Below are positions 15,166 to 23,474 of a stretch of DNA of 34,564 bases, piece by piece. The notes under the pieces are model-generated. The model did not search any database. It had not been told where the DNA came from and was given only the letters and a program-made list of their open reading frames with translations. Source of the stretch: Streptosporangium canum (GTDB lineage: Bacteria > Actinomycetota > Actinomycetes > Streptosporangiales > Streptosporangiaceae); contig NZ_FOQY01000055.1 in assembly GCF_900113865.1 (NCBI RefSeq), positions 1-34,564 of the forward strand, written 5' to 3'. Within the stretch, counting starts at the first letter, position 1, and each line of letters starts with the position of its first letter. Position numbers and translations under genes: made by a program.

Positions 15166-16674
15166 ATGGTCGATGTCGGGCAGGCCGCGGAACGCGGGCG
15201 TGAGGTCTCCTCTCGGGTCTCGGAGGAGGGGGCGGGCTGGGACTGCGTCGAGATCGGCGCCTTCAAGGATCTGCGGCCCAGCAAGGAGAGTTTCACCTGG
15301 CTCAGCCCGCGCACCGTCTGGAAGTCGCGGAACGAGGTCCTCGCGGGCGTGTTCGGCGATCCCTCGGGCCAGGTCCGGGTGCGCTGGACGGCGTCCCAGC
15401 GGGAGCGGGGCGTCGACCCCTCCTTCCGGATCCCGATGGACGTCGGGCCGGAGTTCTCCTTTCTCGTCCTCGGTGACACGGGGGAGGGCGACGCCTCGCA
15501 GTACGCCGTGATCCCGGGCCTGCTCAAACTCGGCGCGGACACTTCCTTCGCCGTCATCGCCAGCGACGTGATCTACCCCACCGGGTCCGGGAACGAGTAT
15601 GACGACAAGTTCTTCCGCCCCTACAAGGACTACCGGGCGCCGATCTACGCCATTCCCGGCAACCACGACTGGTACGACGGGCTCGGCGGCTTCATGCGGG
15701 TCTTCTGCGACGCCCCCGCGCTGAAGGCCGAGCGGCAGGGTTTCCGGCTGACGCCCTCCGGGCTGCGGGGGCTGCTCTGGCGTAAGCCGGAGAAGATCGA
15801 CGAGGCTCGGCTGGCGAGGGCGCGCGAGCGCCGGTCCCTGCCCGGGCAGCGGGCCGTGCAGCCCGCGCCGTACTGGGCGATGGAGACTCCGGGACTGCTC
15901 GTCGTGGGCGTGGACACCGGCATCCACAGCACGCTGGACCGGGAGCAGGCGCAGTGGCTGCGCGAGGTGTCGCGCGATCCCCGGCCCAAGGTGCTGATCA
16001 CCGGCAAGCCCGTCTACACCCGTAACGAGTACAAGCCGTCCAAGCTGGAGGACGGCGGGACGATCGACGACATCGTCGCCGACCCCGCGCACAACTACGT
16101 CGCGGCGATAGGCGGCGACGTGCACAACTACCAGCGCTTCCCGATCGAAGTCGGCGGCCGGACGATCCAGTACATCGTGGCGGGCGGCTCCGGGGCCTTC
16201 ATGCACGCCACCCACACCATCCCCAGGGTGACGGTCGGCGGCCTGCACGAGGACGACTACCGGTGCTACCCGCTCCGCGGCGACTCGCTGTCGTTCTACA
16301 GCAAGCTCTACAGCGAACGGCTGCGCATGCGCTGGCTCTACCTGACGCCCGCGGAGAGCGCGACGCTGATGTCCCGGCAGATCGGCAACACCCCGGTCCG
16401 GGACGTCCCGCCCGTCCGCGTCACCCGGCGGATGCGCTGGGCCGCGCGGATCCTCGGCGGCTGGCCGATGCCGTTCCGGCTGCCCGTGGGCAGGGTCTTC
16501 CACCGTTACCTGTCGGAGCTGTCGGACTGGGACACCCCGCCGTTCTTCAAGAGCTTCCTGCACATCTCCGTGACGCCGCAGACGTTGAAGATCCGCTGTT
16601 TCGCCGCCACCGGGTGCCTGCCGCAGGAGATCGAACCTCCGCTCGAAGACGAGGTCGTGATCTCGCTCCTCTGA
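15166..16674 (+). CDS. Calcineurin-like metallophosphoesterase
   Basis: A 502-residue metal-dependent phosphoesterase, with the di-metal motifs in order: LGDTGEGD (Asp104), ASDVIYP (Asp134), PGNHDWYD (Asn166-His167-Asp168) and GGDVHNYQ (Asp318, His320). The pattern is that of calcineurin-type phosphatases, with GDVHNY in place of the usual GHxH. The N-terminal 90 residues and a C-terminal region of about 130 residues after the catalytic core have no domain that I recognise. There is no signal peptide, so it is probably cytoplasmic. ATG 15166 has no Shine-Dalgarno but follows a -10-like CAAGAT by 6 nt. The natural substrate is unknown. Confidence 0.87.
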   Translation: MVDVGQAAERGREVSSRVSEEGAGWDCVEIGAFKDLRPSKESFTWLSPRTVWKSRNEVLAGVFGDPSGQVRVRWTASQRERGVDPSFRIPMDVGPEFSFLVLGDTGEGDASQYAVIPGLLKLGADTSFAVIASDVIYPTGSGNEYDDKFFRPYKDYRAPIYAIPGNHDWYDGLGGFMRVFCDAPALKAERQGFRLTPSGLRGLLWRKPEKIDEARLARARERRSLPGQRAVQPAPYWAMETPGLLVVGVDTGIHSTLDREQAQWLREVSRDPRPKVLITGKPVYTRNEYKPSKLEDGGTIDDIVADPAHNYVAAIGGDVHNYQRFPIEVGGRTIQYIVAGGSGAFMHATHTIPRVTVGGLHEDDYRCYPLRGDSLSFYSKLYSERLRMRWLYLTPAESATLMSRQIGNTPVRDVPPVRVTRRMRWAARILGGWPMPFRLPVGRVFHRYLSELSDWDTPPFFKSFLHISVTPQTLKIRCFAATGCLPQEIEPPLEDEVVISLL

Positions 16675-16709
16675 TCGGAAATGTCGGTTCTCCGTGGCAG
16701 GCTGGGCGT

Positions 16710-18305
16710 ATGAACGTGGCAGTCGCGGCAGGTCCCGGCGGTGGGGGCGTCCTGTGCCCGGACGGGCGGGACGCGCGGGCCGTCGGCGATCTGGCGGAGG
16801 CCGTGCGCGAGCTGGAGGCCGGGCGGCCGCGCTGGGTCTGGGCCGACACGCGGGAGGTCCAGCCGTCGCTGCTCGCGGCCGGCGTGCGGCCGGCCCGCTG
16901 TCATGATCTGGCGCTGACCGAGGGTCTGCTTCTGGGATACGAGGGGCGCCACGGCGAGCCCCGGTCGGCCCAGGCCGCCCATGCCCGGCTGCACGGCCTG
17001 CCGGTGCCGGAGGACCACCACGGGCCGCAGGCGCGGCAGGCCACGCTGTTCGAGGAGGAGCCGCCCCCGCCCGACGTCGGCCTGGTCGTCGAGGTCCACG
17101 CCGACCAGCTCAGGCGGATCGAGGCCACCGCCGACCCGCAGCGGTTCCGGCTGCTGGTCGCCGCCGAGTCCGCCGGGGCGCTGATCGCGGGGGAGATGGG
17201 CCACGACGGCATGCCGTGGCGGGAGGACGTGCACGACACGCTCCTGACCGGCCTGCTGGGCCCGCGCCCGGTGCACGGCATGCGGCCCGCCAGGCTCCAG
17301 GCCCTGGCCGACCAGGTGGCCGAGGCCTTCGGCACGCCGTTCAACCCCGACTCCCCGCAGCAGATCGTCAAGGCGTTCAAGTCGGCGGGCGTGCCCGTCG
17401 CCTCCACCCGGGCCCATGAGATCAGGAAGGTCGACCATCCGGGCGTCGCGCCCCTGCTCGCCTACAAGGAGATGGCCAGGATCTACAGTTTCCACGGCTG
17501 GGTCTGGGCCGACCAGTGGGTCCGCGACCACCGCTTCCGGCCCGAATACGTGGTGGGGGGCGTCGTGTCGGGCCGGTGGGCCACCAGCGGCGGCGGCGCG
17601 TTGCAGATCCCCAAGGTGATGCGGCGGGTCGTGGTGGCCGACGAGGGCTGGACGCTGGTCGTCGCCGACGCCGCCCAGCTCGAACCCCGGGTGCTGGCCG
17701 CGATGGCCGGGGACGGCGGTCTGGCCAGGGCGGCCGGGCAGATCGACCTCTACCAGGCGCTGGCCCAGGCGTTCGGCGGTGAACGCGACAGCGCCAAGAT
17801 CGCCATGCTGTCGGCGATGTACGGCGGGACCAGCGGAGACGCGCCCAAGTTGCTGGCCGTGATGCGGCAGCGCTTCCCCAGGGCCTACCAGTTCGTGGAG
17901 GACGCCGCGCGGAGCGGCGAGGAGGGCAAGCTGGTCCGCTCCTGGCTCGGCCGTACCTGCCCGCAGCCCTCGGCGGGCTGGCGGGAGCTGGTCTCCGGCC
18001 CCGAGGGGAAGCGGGCGGCCCGCGACCGGGGCCGGTTCACCCGTAACTTCGTGGTCCAGGCCACCGCGGCGGAGTGGGCGCTGGCTCTCATGGCCGTGCT
18101 GCGCGGGCTGCTGCCCGACCCGGCCAGGCTGGTGTTCTTCCAGCACGACGAGGTGATGGTGCACTGTCCGGCGGAGCTGGCCGAGGAGGTCGTCGCGGCG
18201 GTCGGCGGAGCCGCCGAGGAGGCGACCCGGCTGCTGTTCGGCCTGACCCCGGTGCGCTTCCCGATGCAGGCCGTGGCGGTGCGGTGCTACGCCGACGCCA
18301 AGTGA
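16710..18305 (+). CDS. Bifunctional 3'-5' exonuclease/DNA polymerase, actinobacterial family A type
   Basis: A 531-residue stand-alone polymerase related to PolA but without the 5' nuclease domain. The C-terminal half has family A motifs: motif A DAAQLEPRVLAAMAGD (Asp320), the O-helix Lys363 to Tyr371-Gly (KIAMLSAMYGG), and motif C QHDEVMVH (His479-Asp480-Glu481). Motif A has DAAQLE where PolA has DYSQIE. The N-terminal part sits where the 3'-5' exonuclease domain belongs, but I cannot identify an intact set of its acidic residues, so proofreading may be lost. Actinobacteria widely carry such a gene besides polA. ATG 16710 has no strong ribosome site. It follows the phosphoesterase by 35 nt on the same strand and converges on an MFS gene. 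Confidence 0.9.
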   Translation: MNVAVAAGPGGGGVLCPDGRDARAVGDLAEAVRELEAGRPRWVWADTREVQPSLLAAGVRPARCHDLALTEGLLLGYEGRHGEPRSAQAAHARLHGLPVPEDHHGPQARQATLFEEEPPPPDVGLVVEVHADQLRRIEATADPQRFRLLVAAESAGALIAGEMGHDGMPWREDVHDTLLTGLLGPRPVHGMRPARLQALADQVAEAFGTPFNPDSPQQIVKAFKSAGVPVASTRAHEIRKVDHPGVAPLLAYKEMARIYSFHGWVWADQWVRDHRFRPEYVVGGVVSGRWATSGGGALQIPKVMRRVVVADEGWTLVVADAAQLEPRVLAAMAGDGGLARAAGQIDLYQALAQAFGGERDSAKIAMLSAMYGGTSGDAPKLLAVMRQRFPRAYQFVEDAARSGEEGKLVRSWLGRTCPQPSAGWRELVSGPEGKRAARDRGRFTRNFVVQATAAEWALALMAVLRGLLPDPARLVFFQHDEVMVHCPAELAEEVVAAVGGAAEEATRLLFGLTPVRFPMQAVAVRCYADAK

Positions 18306-18326
18306 GCCGGCCGGGTCCCGGGGCCG

Positions 18327-19607
18327 TCAGGTGCGCTTCAGCGTCAGCCACGCACCGGTGATCGTCACCATGACCGCCACGACCGTGCCGAGCACGCTGT
18401 AGGACAGGGCGCCCACGATGACGCCGGCGGCCACCGCGCCGGTCGCGCCGCAGACGTTCATCAGCAGGTCCGACAGTCCCTGTACGGCGGGGCGGTGCTC
18501 CAGCGGCACGGCTTCGCTGAGCATCGCCGAGCCGGCGATCAGCCCGCAGGACCAGCCGGCGCCGAGCAGGGCCAGGCCGGCCGACACCTGCGTGACGCCG
18601 TGTGGTCCGGCCGTGCCGGCGAGGACGGCGGCGGCGAGCAGCAGGCCCATGCCGAGCCTCAGCACCGGGACCCGGCCGATCCGGTCGGCCAGCCAGCCGA
18701 TCAGCGGGGAGAGGACGTACATGCCGGCGATGTGCAGGCTGAGCACGATCCCGATGACCCAGTTCGGTGAGCCGCCGTGGTCGAGGTGGACCGGGGTCAT
18801 GGACATGACCGACACCATCGCGGTGTGGCTGACCGCGATCGCGACGAGAGCCCGCACCGCGGCCGGCGCCCGGCGCAGGGCCTGCCAGGCGGTGCGCAGG
18901 GTCCCCCTGGCCCGCGGGGCGGGCGTGGTCGTGGCGGGAGCGGAGGCGGGGGCGATCGAGCGGGCCAGCAGCAGCGGGTCGGGACGCAGGCCGATCACGA
19001 TGACGGCCAGCGCGATCGCGAAGGCCAGCAGGGAGAGCGCGAACGGGCCGGTGTCCGGGGCGAGGCCGAGGCTGCGGCCGAGGCGGTCGGCCGGTTCGGC
19101 GAGGTTCGGGCCGGCGACCGAGCCGATCGTGGAGGCCCACACCACCCACGAGAGGTGCCGGGCCGAGTGTCCCGGCGGGGACAGGTCGGTCGCGGAGTAG
19201 CGGGAGGCCAGGCTGCCCGCGCTCGCGCCGCCGAACAGCACCAGCCCGGCCAGCATCAGCGGCCACGAGCGGACGGTGATGGCGACCACCGTGATCAGGC
19301 AGCCGAGCAGGGCGCAGCCGTAGGCCAGGGCCAGCCCGGTCCGGCGTCCGCTCCTGCCCGCGGCCCTGGCGGTGGGCAGGGCCAGCAGCGCGGCCCCGAG
19401 CACGGACGCGGTCCCGGCCAGTCCGCTGATCGACACGGAGCCGGAGAGCCGGGCGACCACCAGCGAGCTGAAGGCGAAGCCCACCGCGACCCCGACCCCG
19501 CTGGTGATCTGCGCGACGGACAGGACGGCGAGTGTTCGCCGCTGGACGGCGGCGATTTGCCCCCCAACCCTGGGGGAAATGTCGGCATTTATGGGGATTT
19601 TGGTCAC
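18327..19607 (-). CDS. Major facilitator superfamily transporter
   Basis: A 426-residue integral membrane protein with about 12 hydrophobic helices in two halves separated by a basic loop (RARGTLRTAWQALRRAPAA). MFS landmarks are the loop ARAAGRSGRRTG after helix 2 and the corresponding GWLADRIGRVPVLR in the second half. The relation to multidrug-type efflux proteins is general only; the substrate is not predictable. GTG 19607 has no Shine-Dalgarno, and CAGACT ends 6 nt upstream, so it may be leaderless. It lies 99 nt downstream of the protein kinase on the same strand and its 3' end is only 21 nt from that of the convergent polymerase gene. Confidence 0.9.
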   Translation of the reverse strand: MTKIPINADISPRVGGQIAAVQRRTLAVLSVAQITSGVGVAVGFAFSSLVVARLSGSVSISGLAGTASVLGAALLALPTARAAGRSGRRTGLALAYGCALLGCLITVVAITVRSWPLMLAGLVLFGGASAGSLASRYSATDLSPPGHSARHLSWVVWASTIGSVAGPNLAEPADRLGRSLGLAPDTGPFALSLLAFAIALAVIVIGLRPDPLLLARSIAPASAPATTTPAPRARGTLRTAWQALRRAPAAVRALVAIAVSHTAMVSVMSMTPVHLDHGGSPNWVIGIVLSLHIAGMYVLSPLIGWLADRIGRVPVLRLGMGLLLAAAVLAGTAGPHGVTQVSAGLALLGAGWSCGLIAGSAMLSEAVPLEHRPAVQGLSDLLMNVCGATGAVAAGVIVGALSYSVLGTVVAVMVTITGAWLTLKRT

Positions 19608-19706
19608 GAGCGAAGTCTGTCATTACTCATGACGGGCCCCACGGAGGCGGGTGGCTCACGACGAGACCCGCGGGCAGGGGCGCCGGCGCCCGGCAGGGGC
19701 GGACGC

Positions 19707-21761
19707 TCAGCCGACCGGGGCGAAGGTGTCGAAGAAGGTCCGCAGCAGCGGGGCGTTCCTCTCCCACTCCAGGTCCTGCGTCGCGAACGTGATCTGGTAG
19801 GCGGTCTCGCCGTCGAGCGCGACATAGCGGGTCAGCCCGTGCATGGGCACGACGCTGTCGGGCTGGACGTAGGTGTACTCCCAGTCGGCCGCGTTCCACG
19901 TGCCGTACCGCACGGGCGCGACCCCCACCTCGATGTACTCGTCCAGGCCCTTCTTGCTCGCCCGCCTCAGCGCGGTCACCGGATCGGCGACCGGCACCTT
20001 GGCGACGACGATGCTCCGCCCGCTGTTCTTCGGGCCGGAGAAGACGGCCGAGCCGTCCGCCCCCGTCTTCACCGTCCAGCCCTTGGCCACCGCGCCGGAG
20101 ACGCCGCCCCCGCTCAGCGTCCTGAACCCCTCCGGGACCTCGCCGCCCGCCCGCGACGGCGACACCGGGTCGGCCGGCGCGGAGACCGTCGGAGACGGGC
20201 CCGGAGCCGCCGTGCCGGAGGCGTCCCCGGGCAGCAGGATGAGCAGTGCGACGGCCAGCACGGCCGCCGCCCCCACCCCGCCGGCCACCAGCAGGCGCGC
20301 TGTCGGACGGCCGTCGCGCATCCAGCCGCCCCGGCCGCCCGTCCGGCGGCGCGAGCTCCTGCGGCCCTCGACCCGGCTGGGCGCCGTGACGGGCTGGGGG
20401 GCCTGCGCGCCGTCGCGGGCGCCCTGGCCGGTGGGGAGGGGCCACAGTCCGGCTCCGGAGACCGGGGCGGCCGTGCCGCGCGGCGGGGTGCCCGTGAGCT
20501 CGCCGGGCGGATCGGACGGCAGAGGGCGCCCGAGATCGGCCGAGGGGCTGCGCAGCGCCTCGTAGCCACGCTGGTGGCCGCCGGACGGGGCGCCCGGCGG
20601 ATCGGCGGCGGGAAAGTGTCCCGGCACGGACAGCGGGTCCGCGCGGTACCCGCCCGAGCCGCCGGCCGGCATGTCGCGGGGCGCCGCGTGGCCGCCCGGC
20701 ACCTCGGCCGGCGGGTCGTACGGCACCCGCACCGGGCCGGAGGGGGTCTCGATGATCCGCGAGGGCATCGGCCCGGACGGCGGGTCCGGCGGCGGGAGAT
20801 GCATCGGCGCGGAGTCGCCGGGGACCGGTATCGGCGAGGGGACGGGGGGGACGGGCGTGCGGTTGGGAGGCGTGGAGCCGTGGCTGCGCAGCACCCGGTC
20901 CAGCAGGTCCGACACCTGGGCGGCGGTCATCCGGTCGGCCGGGTTCTTGCGGAGCAGGCCCTCGATGACGGCGACCAGCGCCCCGGCCCGCTGCGGCCGG
21001 GTGGGCTCCTGGGTGAGGATCGCGCCGAGCACGGCCACCGCGTCGGGGCCCTCGTACGGCGGGCGGCCCTCCACCGCCGCGTACAGCGTGGCCCCGAAGG
21101 ACCACAGGTCGGCGGCGTGCGTGACCGCCTGGCCGGACAGCCGCTCCGGCGGGATGTAGGCCGGGGAGCCCATCAGCAGGCCGGTCTGGGTGATCGTGAC
21201 GTCACCCTCTATCGCGGCGATGCCGAAGTCGGTGAGCACCACCCGGTCGGAGGTGAGCAGCACGTTGCCGGGCTTGACGTCGCGGTGCAGGATTCCGGCG
21301 GCGTGGGCGTGGCGGAGCGCGTCGAGCACCCGGACGCCGATCTCGGCGGCCTGGGCCACGGGCAGCGGCCCGCTCTGCCGTACGGCCTGCTCCAGGGACC
21401 AGGCGCGGACCAGCTCCATCACGATCCAGGGGCGGCCGTCCTCCTCGACGACGTCGTGGACGGTGACGATCCCGGGGTGGCTGAGCCGTGCCGCCGAACG
21501 GGCCTCGCGCAGCATGCGCCGGTGGGCCACCTGCTTGCCCGCGTGGTCCAGCCCGTAGGGCAGGATCAGCTCCTTGACCGCGACGTCCCGGTCGAGCAGG
21601 ACGTCGTGGGCGTGCCACACCATGCCCATGCCGCCGCGGCCGACCGGTGACACCAGGCGGTAGCGCCTGCCGACGAGTTTGCCCTGTGCCGCCGGCGCGG
21701 ACCTGCCGGCGGCCTCGCCCTCGGGGCCGGTCGGGGCCTTGCCGAGCAAGCGATCGGTCAT
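19707..21761 (-). CDS. Membrane-anchored Hanks-type serine/threonine protein kinase
   Basis: A 684-residue receptor-like kinase. Kinase domain (about 34-290): glycine loop GRGGMGMVW, ATP lysine Lys63 (AVKEL), catalytic loop HRDVKPGNVLL with Asp161, DFGIA with Asp178, and SPAYIPPERL. A long proline/glycine-rich linker (about 300-480) follows, then one membrane helix at about 490-512 and an extracytoplasmic domain of about 170 residues with no PASTA repeats or other sensor that I recognise. ATG 21761 has GGGGGGA upstream; the much longer open frame to 22559 crosses another gene and is rejected. It would transmit an outside or envelope signal by phosphorylating cytoplasmic targets. Downstream on the same strand is an MFS transporter. 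Confidence 0.93.
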   Translation of the reverse strand: MTDRLLGKAPTGPEGEAAGRSAPAAQGKLVGRRYRLVSPVGRGGMGMVWHAHDVLLDRDVAVKELILPYGLDHAGKQVAHRRMLREARSAARLSHPGIVTVHDVVEEDGRPWIVMELVRAWSLEQAVRQSGPLPVAQAAEIGVRVLDALRHAHAAGILHRDVKPGNVLLTSDRVVLTDFGIAAIEGDVTITQTGLLMGSPAYIPPERLSGQAVTHAADLWSFGATLYAAVEGRPPYEGPDAVAVLGAILTQEPTRPQRAGALVAVIEGLLRKNPADRMTAAQVSDLLDRVLRSHGSTPPNRTPVPPVPSPIPVPGDSAPMHLPPPDPPSGPMPSRIIETPSGPVRVPYDPPAEVPGGHAAPRDMPAGGSGGYRADPLSVPGHFPAADPPGAPSGGHQRGYEALRSPSADLGRPLPSDPPGELTGTPPRGTAAPVSGAGLWPLPTGQGARDGAQAPQPVTAPSRVEGRRSSRRRTGGRGGWMRDGRPTARLLVAGGVGAAAVLAVALLILLPGDASGTAAPGPSPTVSAPADPVSPSRAGGEVPEGFRTLSGGGVSGAVAKGWTVKTGADGSAVFSGPKNSGRSIVVAKVPVADPVTALRRASKKGLDEYIEVGVAPVRYGTWNAADWEYTYVQPDSVVPMHGLTRYVALDGETAYQITFATQDLEWERNAPLLRTFFDTFAPVG

Positions 21762-21780
21762 CGTACCCCGTCCCCCCAGA

Positions 21781-21804
21781 GCCAACCCTATTTGTAAGGT
21801 TGGC
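21781..21804 (-). promoter_or_regulatory. Inverted repeat in the kinase leader
   Basis: GCCAACC (21781-21787) and GGTTGGC (21798-21804) form a perfect 7-bp inverted repeat around an AT-rich centre, 20-43 nt upstream of the kinase ATG and just before its ribosome site. It may be an operator overlapping a promoter or an RNA hairpin near the start. Confidence 0.4.
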
Positions 21805-21997
21805 CACGATATCGGGCTCACAATCGGTAATGGAAGTTGACATGCGGGAAAGCGCATCGCGGCATTTGTTAGCCGGTGCCGCTGTTGGGGCGCTTGACCT
21901 GCTGTCGGAGGTCGCCGCCGGAGGCCGTGACACGCCGCCGCGTGCACCGTGAACCGATCATGACTTTTCCGATCACGGCTCCGCGGGAAATGATTAC
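21805..21997. other. Intergenic region between allG and the kinase gene
   Basis: The stretch is less GC-rich than its surroundings and separates two genes read in the same (minus) direction. It should hold the kinase promoter and the end of the allG transcript. A 41-codon plus-strand ORF (from ATG 21830) has a TTA codon, no good ribosome site and no recognisable product, so I do not call it. GATCA/TGATC-type short palindromes near 21954-21978 could mark transcript ends, but no strong terminator stands out. Confidence 0.3.
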
Positions 21998-23404
21998 TTA
22001 CCCGATTCCCCCACCGGGTTCCGCGGCCTCGGCCAGGGCGGCCAGGGCGGCGGTGAAGGCCGAGGCGGGCGGGCTCACCAGGCCCGCGCCCACCTGCCCG
22101 GTGCCCGCGATCCGGCCCGCGATACCGGTGTTCACGATGGGCAGCAGACCCGTCCTGGCGACCAGCGCGACGTCGACGCCGACCGGTGTGCCCCGGAAGT
22201 CGAGCCCGGGAATCTGGTAGGCGGGGTGCTCGGCGAGAGTGATCTCGTACATGGACCGGGTGGCCGCCATCGCGTCCGAAACGTCGCCGCCGATGAACCT
22301 GACGATCGCCGGGGCCGCGGCCATCGCGAAGCCGCCCAGGCCCGCCGTCTCGGTGATCGTGGAGTCGCCGATGTCGGGGTTGGCGTCGGCCGGGCCGTAC
22401 GCGCCGAGGTAGAGGCCGTCCGGCACGCCCGCCGGACCGGTGAACCAGCGCCCGCCCAGCCCGGAGACCTGGACGCCGAAGTCCGTGCCGTTGCGGGCCA
22501 TCGCGACGACCATGGTGGAGCCGGGGATGTCGCGGGCCGCGTCGGTGCTCACCTTGCACGCCGCCATGCCCGCGTTGAGGAAGAAGTGGTCGTTGCCGTT
22601 GACGAAGCGCAGCACCTCGGCCGCGTGGCCGGGAGCGGCGTCCACGATCCCCGGGGCCAGCTCCCGCGCCAGCAGCGAGGTGGCGGCGCGGTTGCGGTTG
22701 TGCAGCTCGTCGCCCATCTGCAGGGCCTGCGCGACCAGCGACCTGAGGTCCAGCGGCCCGGTCCGCTCCAGGGTGGTCCGCAGCACCGGACCGAGCACCT
22801 CGCCCATCCAGCCCAGCCGCTCCAGCACCTCAGGGCCGTAGGCGCCGTACCGGAGCACCTTGCCCAGGCCCTCGTTGAGCGAGCAGTAGGCGGTGCCGCC
22901 GTGCTCGGCGTCGCGCACCTCGAACATCCACATCGACGGGCTGACCACACCCGCCATCGGCCCCACCGTCCGGTGGTGGTGGCAGGGCTCCAGCCGGGCC
23001 TGCCCGGCCGCGAGCCGGTCGGCGGCCTCCTCGGCGTCGGCGGCCAGTCCCTCCAGCAGCATCGCCCCGATGAGCGCACCCCGCATCGGGCCCGACGCCC
23101 GCTCCCAGTCGATCGGCGGCCCGGCGTGCAGGAAGGTGCCCCTGGGCAGGTCCAGCACCTCGTGCGCGGGCCGTACCCCCACGAGCTGGGGCCGTGCGGC
23201 CGTCAGGCGGCCCACGGCCGTCTCGTTGGCCCGGACCCTGCGCGGATCGGCCAGCACCCGCGCCAGGTCGCCGGCGGTGCCGGGCATCGGCGGGCGCCAG
23301 TCCACCCCCACCCTGGGCACCGCCTGCGCGTCCAGTGCCTCGCCGAGCAGCTCGGCTCCGACCGTGATCACCTGAGGCTCTCCGGAGAGCATGGGAAGCG
23401 TCAT
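21998..23404 (-). CDS. allG: DUF1116 family protein, AllG/YlbE-like subunit of oxamate carbamoyltransferase
   Basis: A 468-residue protein of the DUF1116 family (E. coli YlbE). In E. coli this family, with FdrA and YlbF, makes the AllFGH oxamate carbamoyltransferase, which turns oxalurate and phosphate into oxamate and carbamoyl phosphate at the end of allantoin breakdown. Conserved-looking segments are CHHHRTVGPMAGVVSPSMWM, NRAATSLLARELAP, GNDHFFLNAGMAACK and MVVAMARNGTDFGVQVSG. ATG 23404 has AGGAG about 8 nt upstream. It is the last gene of the leftward operon allH-fdrA-allG. The assignment rests on family and gene order; catalysis by this particular enzyme is inferred. Confidence 0.85.
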   Translation of the reverse strand: MTLPMLSGEPQVITVGAELLGEALDAQAVPRVGVDWRPPMPGTAGDLARVLADPRRVRANETAVGRLTAARPQLVGVRPAHEVLDLPRGTFLHAGPPIDWERASGPMRGALIGAMLLEGLAADAEEAADRLAAGQARLEPCHHHRTVGPMAGVVSPSMWMFEVRDAEHGGTAYCSLNEGLGKVLRYGAYGPEVLERLGWMGEVLGPVLRTTLERTGPLDLRSLVAQALQMGDELHNRNRAATSLLARELAPGIVDAAPGHAAEVLRFVNGNDHFFLNAGMAACKVSTDAARDIPGSTMVVAMARNGTDFGVQVSGLGGRWFTGPAGVPDGLYLGAYGPADANPDIGDSTITETAGLGGFAMAAAPAIVRFIGGDVSDAMAATRSMYEITLAEHPAYQIPGLDFRGTPVGVDVALVARTGLLPIVNTGIAGRIAGTGQVGAGLVSPPASAFTAALAALAEAAEPGGGIG

Positions 23405-23474
23405 GGAGTACTCCTGAGCGGGGAACGGCGGCCGTGGGCCGGGCGGTCACCGGCGCCGGGCCGCGACCGGCGGG

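Noticed and set aside
21830..21952. 41-codon plus-strand ORF between allG and the kinase gene
   Set aside because: No clear ribosome site, contains a rare TTA codon, no recognisable product, and codon bias is weak.
19707..22559. Longer, 950-codon version of the kinase gene
   Set aside because: The extra N-terminal part is out-of-frame translation of allG and the intergenic region; ATG 21761 has a good ribosome site and begins 30-odd residues before the kinase domain.
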